This document shows, piece after piece, positions 1-5,685 of a stretch of 6,191 bases of DNA. Positions within the stretch are counted from its first letter, which is position 1, and the number at the start of each line of letters is the position of its first letter. Origin of the DNA: Gammaproteobacteria bacterium. GTDB taxonomy: Bacteria > Pseudomonadota > Gammaproteobacteria > GRL18. The notes under the pieces were generated by a model, which did not search any database, was not told the DNA's origin, and worked only from the letters and a program-made list of their open reading frames with translations. The stretch spans positions 1-6,191 of the forward strand of contig JAPVVU010000191.1 in assembly GCA_028571885.1 (NCBI GenBank). Direction: 5' to 3'. The position numbers and the translations under genes were made by a program.

Positions 1-1309
1 CGCCTGGAGGGATATGCTGAGAAGTCACTTGAGACCCGTTTTGTGACGTCTTTTGTGACCTGTTTTGTGAAGAGCTGAGTGAATTCAACGCCTTTTCTCT
101 ATCACTTAGCTGAGACGCTGATTTTCCCTGTGCAGAATTATTTTCTCCCAGATCATCTAATATCACCGGCTTGTAGTTGTCAGAAGTGCTGTCGCTATTG
201 TATTGCTCATTAGCCACTCGGCTGCGCTCAACAGAATTAAGTAAATCACCCAGACGAATTTCCTGAATCAAAGAATTTTTGCTGCTGAGATAGTTAATCG
301 CATAAATCACTTTATCCTGTTCCACCTGCATAAGAGTAATTGATTTTACCGTTGCCAGATTTCGCAAATAATCATCCAGAGACTGAAAATCCTTAAAGCC
401 TCCAACGTTATTTATTTGTACTAATACCCCTGCCCCCTTCTCTTCTCTCAGCACCTGAGTAAATTGACGGGATAATTTATTCGCCAGTTCATCAATACCA
501 GCAGCCAGCGCTCGCTCAAGTTTTTCATCCCGTATTTCCCAGGACTGTACCTCGCCCAGCAATAATAAATTCCATTGACTCACCCATAAACCACTGGGTT
601 CTTTAAAAAGCCTTGAGGTGAGCGTTGACTGTGCCTGATAACGTCTTGAAGCTAATAAAATGGCATCGTTAAAATTACCCCAGATATCAGTTGCCGAGAC
701 ACTGGACTGATCCTGCAAGTCCAGAAAAGGAAAGATAAGTGGAATACCGCGTTGCTCTGCCTGCTGCTTAAAAATCTCATAGATTTCAGGTTTATCATAC
801 TGGCTCTGCAGATAGCGTTTGCCCTGAGTTTCCTGAGAAAACCAGATTAAAGTCTCAGGTCTGATTTTGCCCCAGACAGGTATTTGTGCTTCTTTTAATA
901 AGGCATTAATCGTTTTGGCGTTAAAGCGAACCCAGAACCACTTTTCTTTTTTTTCCTGCTGTTCACTTTGCCCGGAAGACTCAATATTTTCATCTGCAGG
1001 CACCCGTCTGTAATCGTAGCGAAATTGAGAAATTGCCCCTTCGGCTTTTTTCACCATAGTGCTATAGGCTGGTGAGGCGGTCACATCTGAACGACCTGAA
1101 ACTTTAATCAAAACACGGGTAAACGCTTCAGTGATGAGTTGATTTTCTCCCTGCTCTTTGCCATCCTTTTTGGAATCAGCTTTAATAGTGGCCTCATAAA
1201 GCTTACTGACACTGGCTGCAAAACCAGACTGAGCAAGTAACAGACTCGTAAAAAAAATCAAAACCAAATTGCGAATAAAGTAAAAACAGCTGGTTTGCTT
1301 ACATTTCAA
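1..1309 (-). CDS. DUF2066 domain-containing exported protein, 3' end beyond the left edge
   Basis: An open frame of 436 codons runs without a stop to the left edge, so the C-terminus is missing. The start is a TTG at 1309-1307: an in-frame TAA lies just upstream, a Shine-Dalgarno AAGGGA sits 8 bases before it, and the product then begins with a clear Sec signal peptide (basic MKCKQTSC, hydrophobic residues 9-26, likely cleavage near A31/A32 in SGFAAS). The mature protein has the DUF2066 pattern: a helix with LIKVSGR (residues 67-73), WFWVRFN (124-130), IPVWGKIRPETLIWF (143-157), and later an LLLLGEVQSW strand. Residues 104-123 are a charged Glu/Lys/Gln insert. After about residue 385 the sequence becomes polar and low-complexity, ending in Ser-Gln repeats. 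No function is established for the family; an envelope location is inferred from the signal peptide. It is divergent from purM, as I recall for the Pseudomonas homologue. Family assignment is from memory of the motifs and is fairly secure. Confidence 0.85.
   Translation of the reverse strand, partial: MKCKQTSCFYFIRNLVLIFFTSLLLAQSGFAASVSKLYEATIKADSKKDGKEQGENQLITEAFTRVLIKVSGRSDVTASPAYSTMVKKAEGAISQFRYDYRRVPADENIESSGQSEQQEKKEKWFWVRFNAKTINALLKEAQIPVWGKIRPETLIWFSQETQGKRYLQSQYDKPEIYEIFKQQAEQRGIPLIFPFLDLQDQSSVSATDIWGNFNDAILLASRRYQAQSTLTSRLFKEPSGLWVSQWNLLLLGEVQSWEIRDEKLERALAAGIDELANKLSRQFTQVLREEKGAGVLVQINNVGGFKDFQSLDDYLRNLATVKSITLMQVEQDKVIYAINYLSSKNSLIQEIRLGDLLNSVERSRVANEQYNSDSTSDNYKPVILDDLGENNSAQGKSASQLSDREKALNSLSSSQNRSQKTSQNGSQVTSQHIPPG
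11..70 (-). repeat. In-frame 12-bp tandem repeat (SQxx x5) in the DUF2066 C-terminus
   Basis: Five consecutive 12-base units on the minus strand encode SQNR, SQKT, SQNG, SQVT and SQHI (residues 414-433). The first three DNA units are close (TCACAAAACAGG, TCACAAAAGACG, TCACAAAACGGG) and the last two are decayed. The period is a multiple of three, so copy-number change would lengthen or shorten the polar tail without breaking the frame. The array ends with PPG at the window edge. Confidence 0.8.
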
Positions 1310-1317
1310 AGCGTAGT

Positions 1318-1323
1318 TCCCTT
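1318..1323 (-). promoter_or_regulatory. Ribosome binding site fixing the TTG start of the DUF2066 gene
   Basis: Reading the minus strand, AAGGGA lies 8 bases before the TTG at 1309. There is no in-frame ATG nearby (the ATG two bases after the TTG begin is out of frame and runs straight into TAA). This SD plus the signal peptide decides the start. Confidence 0.65.
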
Positions 1324-1369
1324 GTTAATTTCCCTGCGAGCCCGATAGGGTACCAAAAAACGTCTCGTT

Positions 1370-1398
1370 AGTATAATCCTGACTGGAAACGACAACAA
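1370..1398 (-). promoter_or_regulatory. Candidate sigma70 promoter for the DUF2066 gene
   Basis: On the minus strand, TTGTTG (1398-1393) and TATACT (1375-1370) are separated by exactly 17 bases. The -10 matches the consensus at 5 of 6 positions and the -35 at 3 of 6, including the leading TTG. This would give a leader of roughly 55 bases before the TTG start. Found by eye only. Confidence 0.4.
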
Positions 1399-1506
1399 CT
1401 ATCCTGTTAACTATTTGCCAACAGCTATCAGCTAAAAAACTTGCAACTGCATCAACATCTCGCCACAAGACTGACAGGTTTCTGGATTCTGTAATTACAT
1501 TTGCAG

Positions 1507-1512
1507 TATAAT
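1507..1512 (+). promoter_or_regulatory. Candidate -10 element of the purM promoter
   Basis: A perfect TATAAT lies about 44 bases before the GTG start of purM. No good -35 exists at 16-18 bases upstream (best is TGGATT at 1483-1488 with 18 bases). A CTGACA at 1471-1476 is too distant. The promoter would therefore be weak or need an activator. The T-A-T-A-ATG arrangement means this box overlaps the upstream ATG at 1511, which argues against that ATG as a start. I found no palindrome resembling the E. coli PurR operator. Confidence 0.45.
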
Positions 1513-1544
1513 GGCTGTTTTAAATTTTCCCCTCTTAAATATTT

Positions 1545-1548
1545 GGAG
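1545..1548 (+). promoter_or_regulatory. Shine-Dalgarno site that selects the GTG start of purM
   Basis: GGAG is followed by 7 bases and then GTG at 1556. The alternative in-frame ATG at 1511 has no purine-rich sequence before it. Confidence 0.75.
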
Positions 1549-1555
1549 CAGCCAG

Positions 1556-2596
1556 GTGAGCAAGCAATCTCTCAGTTATCGTGATGCAGGTGTAGATATA
1601 GACGCGGGTAACTCGCTTATCGAGCGTATAAAACCCTATACTAAAGCAACACAACGACCTGGCGTACTTGGCGGCCTTGGCGGCTTTGGTGCCCTGTTTG
1701 AATTACCCCTGGATCGTTATAAAAATCCTGTTTTGGTCTCAGGTACAGATGGCGTCGGCACAAAATTAAAACTAGCGCTTATGATCGGTAAACATGACAC
1801 TATCGGTATTGATCTGGTTGCAATGTGTTCCAATGATCTGATCGTTGCTGGTGCCGAACCACTGTTCTTTCTCGATTATTACGCAACAGGTAAACTGGAT
1901 ATTGACACAGCCACTAATGTTATCAAAGGGATCAGCGAAGGCTGTATACAGTCCGGCTGTGCACTCACTGGCGGTGAAACAGCTGAAATGCCAGGCATGT
2001 ACGAAGGTGAAGATTATGATTTGGCCGGCTTTTGCGTCGGCATCGTTGAAAAAGACCAGATTATTGATGGTTCCAGGGTCAAAGAAGGTGACATCCTGCT
2101 GGGTCTTGCTTCCAGCGGCCCGCATTCCAATGGCTACTCACTCATTCGTAAAGTGATTGAGGTTTCTGGTGCTGATCTGGACAGTGACTTTGATGGTGAC
2201 ACCTTAGGCAATCGTCTTTTAGAACCGACTCGTATCTATGTCAAACCATTGCTGGCCTTAGCAAAAGAAGTTGAAATTCATTCTCTCTGCCACATCACTG
2301 GCGGCGGTTTGCTGGAAAATCTGCCCCGAGTAATGCCTGCGAATACCACAGCAAAGATTGATGCAAAAAGCTGGACAAGACCACAGATCTTTGACTGGCT
2401 GCAAGAACAGGGCAATATTGAAGACACTGAAATGTACCGTACTTTTAACTGCGGCATTGGTATGGTGGTGGTGGTTTCACCAGAAAATCAGCAAAAGACC
2501 ATTGATTTTCTCCAGCAGCAGGGTGAAACCGTATTCACATTAGGCACGATTGAAGCCAGCGCTGATGAAACACCCAGTGTCCTCATTATTGAATAA
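1556..2596 (+). CDS. purM: Phosphoribosylformylglycinamidine cyclo-ligase (AIR synthetase)
   Basis: PurM uses ATP to close the imidazole ring of FGAM, giving AIR, step 5 of de novo purine synthesis; it is a cytoplasmic dimer. From the GTG start the product is 346 residues, against 345 in E. coli. It begins VSKQSLSYRDAGVDIDAGN, matching the usual N-terminus. Family motifs are intact: SGTDGVGTK (62-70), GGETAEMPGMY (139-149, ATP/phosphate region), SSGPHSNGYSL (186-196) and HITGGGLLEN (246-255). An in-frame ATG at 1511 would add 15 residues that have no counterpart in the family, lacks an SD and overlaps a TATAAT box, so GTG with its GGAG is preferred. purN follows after 36 bases on the same strand, consistent with a purMN operon. 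Function is close to certain; the start is strongly supported. Confidence 0.97.
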   Translation: MSKQSLSYRDAGVDIDAGNSLIERIKPYTKATQRPGVLGGLGGFGALFELPLDRYKNPVLVSGTDGVGTKLKLALMIGKHDTIGIDLVAMCSNDLIVAGAEPLFFLDYYATGKLDIDTATNVIKGISEGCIQSGCALTGGETAEMPGMYEGEDYDLAGFCVGIVEKDQIIDGSRVKEGDILLGLASSGPHSNGYSLIRKVIEVSGADLDSDFDGDTLGNRLLEPTRIYVKPLLALAKEVEIHSLCHITGGGLLENLPRVMPANTTAKIDAKSWTRPQIFDWLQEQGNIEDTEMYRTFNCGIGMVVVVSPENQQKTIDFLQQQGETVFTLGTIEASADETPSVLIIE

Positions 2597-2632
2597 AGAG
2601 TGTGTAATTAAGAATACTGAGCAAATAAACTT

Positions 2633-3274
2633 TTGAAACACTCTTCTGACGTGAAAAATACAGATAAACCGCTACCGATTGTTGTTCTTATCTCAGGCGG
2701 CGGCAGCAACCTGCAAACTATTATCGATCGTATCGCTGATAATACCATCAATGCCGAAATTTGCGCTGTCATTAGTAATAAGCCTGATGCTTATGGTATT
2801 AAACGCGCTCAAAAAGCAAACATCCCTACTGAAATCATCGATCATAGCCAGTATGACAGTCGAGAAAGTTTTGATGCAGAGCTCACCCGACGTATCGAAA
2901 AATATCAGCCTGAGCTTATTGTTCTGGCTGGCTTTATGCGTATTTTAAGCGATGACTTTGTTAATCATTTTTATGGCAAAATGATCAACATCCACCCTTC
3001 TTTGCTGCCCAAATACCGTGGACTCCACACACATAAGCGTGCTTTGGACGCCGGCGATAGCGAACACGGCCTCAGTATTCACTATGTCAGTGCAAAATTA
3101 GATGGTGGTCCCGTTATTTTACAAAAAACAGTCCCTGTTCTGGAAAATGATACGGAAAGCAGCCTGGCAGAAAGAGTATTAGCTCAGGAACACATCGCCT
3201 ATCCTCAGGTTATTCAATGGTTTTCCCAGGGCCGTTTGCAATTAATTGACAATCAGGTTATTTTGGACAAATAA
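2633..3274 (+). CDS. purN: Phosphoribosylglycinamide formyltransferase (GAR transformylase)
   Basis: PurN moves the formyl group of 10-formyltetrahydrofolate to GAR, giving FGAR, step 3 of purine synthesis. The Rossmann-like fold shows the phosphate-binding SGGGSNLQ (21-28), LAGFMRILS (98-106), NIHPSLLPKY (119-128) and LDGGPVILQ (156-164). N119, H121 and D157 correspond to the E. coli catalytic N106, H108 and D144, all offset by 13. The length from the TTG at 2633 is 213 residues, close to the 212 of E. coli, but the N-terminus carries about 13 extra residues (MKHSSDVKNTDKP) and the C-terminus is correspondingly shorter. The start is uncertain: TTG 2633 has only a weak, distant GAG, and the alternative GTG at 2651 has no SD. 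No in-frame ATG lies near. Probably cotranscribed with purM; coupling may matter for initiation. Confidence 0.96.
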   Translation: MKHSSDVKNTDKPLPIVVLISGGGSNLQTIIDRIADNTINAEICAVISNKPDAYGIKRAQKANIPTEIIDHSQYDSRESFDAELTRRIEKYQPELIVLAGFMRILSDDFVNHFYGKMINIHPSLLPKYRGLHTHKRALDAGDSEHGLSIHYVSAKLDGGPVILQKTVPVLENDTESSLAERVLAQEHIAYPQVIQWFSQGRLQLIDNQVILDK

Positions 3275-3275
3275 A
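3246..3275 (+). promoter_or_regulatory. Possible internal promoter for the DUF3108 gene
   Basis: A perfect TTGACA (3246-3251) inside the last codons of purN is followed after 18 bases by AATAAA (3270-3275), a 4 of 6 match to a -10. It could give the downstream gene its own transcript. A TATAAA at 3290-3295 lacks a suitably spaced -35. AT-rich sequence makes chance matches common. Confidence 0.22.
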
Positions 3276-3328
3276 CTCACACTAATCAGTATAAAGCAGA
3301 ATAAAAAACAATAAATTTGCTTAAAATC

Positions 3329-4174
3329 ATGGCACCACAACAATCTCATTCACTCATTTCTAAAACATTTGCCTGCTGCGCTTTGTCATTCATGCTGTTG
3401 CTTATGTGCATGGCAACAGGCAGGCAGACTCTTGCGGCAAGTGAAGCCATTACGCCTAAAGCCCCGCCGCAACTCAAACCCTTTGTGGCTACTTATATGA
3501 TCACTGCCATGGGACTCGAGGGCATCAACGTCACCAATTCCCTCAGTATCCATGCAAATGTTAAAAACGAAAATAGTAACCCAGGCCGTACAACACAGGC
3601 ATACCATTTTAAATCCTATTCAATGCCAATTGGCCTGCTGGCGTTCAAAAAAGATGAAACTCGTGATGAGCAAAGTGAAGGAATAATACTGGATGGCAAG
3701 ATTCAGCCTCTTAATTACAGCTATCTTCAAATTCGAAATAATAAAACTCGCCGGCAAGTGGAACTGAGTTTTGACTGGGCTCAAAAGGAAGTCACCAATC
3801 ATCACAAACATAAGAACAGCAAATGGCGTATGCCCATTCCCCAGCAAACAGTTGATAAGCTCTCTTATCAGCTTTCTCTGATGCTGAAACTGGCCGGCAA
3901 ACCAGAAAATCATTTTAGTTTCCATATTGCCGATGGTGGCAAAATAAAAGAATATAATTTTGAAATTATGGGAGAAGAGCGAGTCTATACTTCACTGGGT
4001 AGTTATAAGGCGACAAAAATTCAGCACAAACGTTATAAAAAAGAAAAAACAATTACCCTCTGGTGTGCGCCTGAACTTAATTTCTTACCGGTAAAAATTA
4101 TTCAGGAAGAAAAAGGTAAACCAACATTTATATCAACATTAACTTCTTATCAGGAAGGTATGAGCAGAAATTAA
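3329..4174 (+). CDS. DUF3108 domain-containing exported protein
   Basis: The product is 281 residues from the ATG at 3329. A TTG at 3317 would add four residues; neither start has a visible SD, and ATG is preferred. A signal peptide covers about residues 1-37: K12, hydrophobic FACCALSFMLLLMCMA (14-29), cleavage near LAAS (35-38). The mature part fits DUF3108: LKPFVATYMITAMGLEG (49-65), a YHFKSYSMPIGLLAF strand pair (92-106), DGKIQPLNYSY (122-132), an IADGGKIKEYNFEIMGEE segment, and WCAPELNFLP (245-254). The fold is mostly beta, as expected for a periplasmic or lipid-facing protein, but no biochemical role is established. It sits 54 bases after purN, the arrangement I recall in Pseudomonas. 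The link with purine synthesis looks positional rather than metabolic. Confidence 0.85.
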   Translation: MAPQQSHSLISKTFACCALSFMLLLMCMATGRQTLAASEAITPKAPPQLKPFVATYMITAMGLEGINVTNSLSIHANVKNENSNPGRTTQAYHFKSYSMPIGLLAFKKDETRDEQSEGIILDGKIQPLNYSYLQIRNNKTRRQVELSFDWAQKEVTNHHKHKNSKWRMPIPQQTVDKLSYQLSLMLKLAGKPENHFSFHIADGGKIKEYNFEIMGEERVYTSLGSYKATKIQHKRYKKEKTITLWCAPELNFLPVKIIQEEKGKPTFISTLTSYQEGMSRN

Positions 4175-4200
4175 GAATAGGCATCTGATGATACTAAAAG

Positions 4201-4290
4201 CCACGACGTTTAAGTTCCAGACGTCGCAACTATATTCTTGGCGTCACAACTATGTCCTTGGAGTCACAATTAAGTTCTTGGAGTCACAAC
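4201..4290. repeat. 20-bp tandem array, 4.5 units, spanning the 3' end of dcd
   Basis: Units on the plus strand are 4201-4220, 4221-4240, 4241-4260 and 4261-4280, with a half unit gagtcacaac at 4281-4290. The period is exactly 20 bases. Approximate consensus is gagtcacaactatgttcttg. The unit nearest dcd is best conserved and the farthest (4201-4220) is most decayed in its first half. Bases 4270-4290 encode the last Dcd residues (VVTPRT) and its stop, so the array looks like outward duplication of the dcd 3' end. There are no unique spacers, so it is not a CRISPR. It fills nearly all of the 95-base gap between the convergent DUF3108 gene and dcd. Confidence 0.88.
4204..4226 (-). terminator. 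Weak hairpin downstream of dcd, possible terminator
   Basis: CGACGT (4204-4209) and ACGTCG (4221-4226) are perfect inverted repeats with an 11-base loop. Reading the minus strand, the stem is followed after a few bases by CTTTTAG, a poor U-tract. It lies about 45 bases past the dcd stop and inside the tandem array. Six base pairs with a short U-run make a marginal terminator, and the stem may be incidental. Confidence 0.22.
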
Positions 4291-4836
4291 GCCGGTTTGT
4301 CCCTGATATTTTCCCTGACGATCTTTATAGGAAATATCACATACCTCATCAGATTCAAAAAACAGCATCTGGGCAACACCTTCATTGGCATAAATTTTTG
4401 CCGGTAATGGTGTGGTATTAGAAAATTCCAGCGTCACATGACCTTCCCACTCGGGTTCCAGAGGCGTGACATTGACAATAATACCGCAACGGGCATAAGT
4501 TGATTTGCCCAGACAGATAGTGAGTACTTTTCTTGGAATACGAAAATACTCTACCGTTCTTGCCAGAGCAAAGGAATTAGGCGGGATAATGCACACATCC
4601 GATTCAACATCCACAAAACTATTATCATCAAAATCTTTCGGATCAACAATTGCTGAGTTTATATTGGTAAAGATCTTGAATTCTCTTGAGCAGCGGACAT
4701 CATAACCGTAACTCGAAGTGCCGTAGGAGACAATTCTCTCACCATTGGATTGTTTCACCTGATTATACTCAAAGGGTTCAATCATCCCCTCATTCTCTGC
4801 CATGGAACGGATCCAGTGATCGGACTTAATACTCAT
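4270..4836 (-). CDS. dcd: dCTP deaminase
   Basis: Dcd deaminates dCTP to dUTP, which Dut then converts to dUMP for dTMP synthesis; it acts as a cytoplasmic trimer. The 188-residue length and near-complete likeness to my memory of the Pseudomonas enzyme identify it: MSIKSDHWIRSMAE start, SYGTSSYGYDVRC (37-49), FVDVESDVCIIPPNSFALARTVEYF (74-98), LGKSTYARCGI (109-119) and HVTLEFSN (133-140). E137 corresponds to the catalytic Glu138 of E. coli, and the GKSTYAR loop replaces the RSSLAR of that protein. The last residues VVTPRT differ from the usual ending and are encoded by the first unit of the 20-bp array. The start ATG is preceded by GAG at 9 bases. It follows phoU on the same strand after 130 bases and probably has its own promoter. 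It converges on the DUF3108 gene. Confidence 0.97.
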   Translation of the reverse strand: MSIKSDHWIRSMAENEGMIEPFEYNQVKQSNGERIVSYGTSSYGYDVRCSREFKIFTNINSAIVDPKDFDDNSFVDVESDVCIIPPNSFALARTVEYFRIPRKVLTICLGKSTYARCGIIVNVTPLEPEWEGHVTLEFSNTTPLPAKIYANEGVAQMLFFESDEVCDISYKDRQGKYQGQTGVVTPRT

Positions 4837-4856
4837 AATAATATGCTCATAATAGT
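4829..4856 (-). repeat. 14-bp tandem duplication over the dcd start codon
   Basis: On the minus strand ACTATTATGAGCAT (4856-4843) is followed directly by ATTATTATGAGTAT (4842-4829), 12 of 14 identical. The second copy contains the real dcd start at 4836. The first copy contains an ATG at 4850 in another frame, which reads ATG AGC ATA TTA TTA TGA, so its stop shares TG with the dcd ATG. The GAG of the first copy also serves as the only SD-like sequence for dcd. Confidence 0.65.
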
Positions 4857-4889
4857 ATGATTACTCGTGTTGTAGCTATTTTGGTGCAC

Positions 4890-4918
4890 ATTATCCATGT
4901 GATGGCACAGAAAAACAA
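4890..4918 (-). promoter_or_regulatory. Candidate sigma70 promoter for dcd
   Basis: On the minus strand TTGTTT (4918-4913) and GATAAT (4895-4890) are 17 bases apart; the -10 matches at 5 of 6 positions, the -35 at 3 of 6. A TTGACT a few bases upstream matches -35 better but stands 22 bases from the -10. The leader would be about 47 bases. The rest of the 130-base phoU-dcd gap shows only short imperfect inverted repeats without a U-tract, so I see no phoU terminator. Confidence 0.4.
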
Positions 4919-4966
4919 GTCAAGTGTTTGCCTGATTGGCTGAGCAACTTCAACTAAGTGCTAAAT

Positions 4967-5656
4967 CTATTTGTTTTCACTATGGCGAATATCCTGTCCT
5001 TTAACCAGATAAATCAGATATTCACAGAGATTGCTGGCGTGATCGCCCACTCTTTCCAAAGCACGAATCGCCCATAAAACATCCAGAGAACGATTGATTG
5101 AACGGGGGTCTTCCATCATATAGGTAATATGCTGACGCGTGATGGCTTCGTATTCAAAATTAACATTGTCATCTTCTTTTATAACCTTAAGCGCTAATTT
5201 TTCATCCCCACGGGCAAAGGCGTCTAAAGCATCATGGAACATACTCTGTACATGCTGCGCTAATTGATAGACTTCATGATAATTATTTTTTGGACGAGAG
5301 TGCTCGGCCAACTGAGCAGCAAATCGGGCCAGATGCTCTGCCTGATCACCGGCACGCTCAATATCACTGACAGCCTTAATTACCGTGACAATTAAGCGTA
5401 AATCACCCGCAGCCGGTTGACGACGAGCAAGACATTGAGCACATTCTTCATCAATGAGTTTTTCCAGCGCATTTACCTGACTGCCCTCTTTGTAAACCTC
5501 ATTCGCCAGCTTAGTATCACCTTTAATTAAAGCCATAGATGCTTTTTCAAGCTGTTGTTCCACCAGACCACCCATAGTCAACAGGTGATTTTTAATCTCT
5601 TCGAGTTCATCATTGTATCGCTGTGAAATATGTTTACCTGTTCTAGGCTTATCCAT
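4967..5656 (-). CDS. phoU: Phosphate-specific transport system accessory protein PhoU
   Basis: PhoU is a cytoplasmic all-helical regulator that links the Pst transporter to the PhoR/PhoB two-component system and represses the Pho response when phosphate is plentiful. The 229-residue protein has the two expected repeats of a three-helix bundle, each with an acidic metal-binding motif: DIERAGDQAEHLAR in the first and RALERVGDHASNLCEY in the second. Other conserved parts are KHISQRYNDELEEI near the N-terminus, TMGGLVEQQL, RRQPAAGDLRL, LDAFARGDEKLA, TYMMEDPR and the C-terminal LVKGQDIRH. It is slightly shorter than E. coli PhoU at the C-terminus. AGGGA lies 6 bases before the ATG. It begins 29 bases after the pstB stop, so the two are almost certainly cotranscribed. 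Any Pho box would be upstream of the pst genes, outside the window. Confidence 0.96.
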   Translation of the reverse strand: MDKPRTGKHISQRYNDELEEIKNHLLTMGGLVEQQLEKASMALIKGDTKLANEVYKEGSQVNALEKLIDEECAQCLARRQPAAGDLRLIVTVIKAVSDIERAGDQAEHLARFAAQLAEHSRPKNNYHEVYQLAQHVQSMFHDALDAFARGDEKLALKVIKEDDNVNFEYEAITRQHITYMMEDPRSINRSLDVLWAIRALERVGDHASNLCEYLIYLVKGQDIRHSENK

Positions 5657-5685
5657 TAATTGTCCCTGCTCTTTTCTTGATTAGT

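Noticed and set aside
1372..1377. Plus-strand TATAAT as a second purM promoter
   Set aside because: No -35 match at suitable spacing (GGTACC at 17 bases); the same bases serve better as a minus-strand -10.
1772..2125. 117-codon minus-strand open frame within purM
   Set aside because: It is antisense to well-conserved PurM codons, has no recognisable domain and no supporting start signals.
3264..3295. TGGACA with TATAAA between purN and the DUF3108 gene as a promoter
   Set aside because: The spacer is 20 bases, outside the usual 16-18.
3620..3925. 101-codon minus-strand open frame within the DUF3108 gene
   Set aside because: Shadow of the sense coding frame; no SD or domain seen.
4201..4290. 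Possible CRISPR array
   Set aside because: Units are directly adjacent with a 20-base period and no unique spacers, and one end lies in a coding gene.
4188..4421. 77-codon plus-strand frame crossing the tandem array and the dcd 3' end
   Set aside because: It overlaps dcd antisense, is partly translated repeat (recurring WRHNY/VTIKFLE-like words) and has no SD.
4922..4966. Inverted repeats after phoU as an intrinsic terminator
   Set aside because: The stem is short and bulged (AGCACTT/AAGTTGCT) and no U-tract follows.
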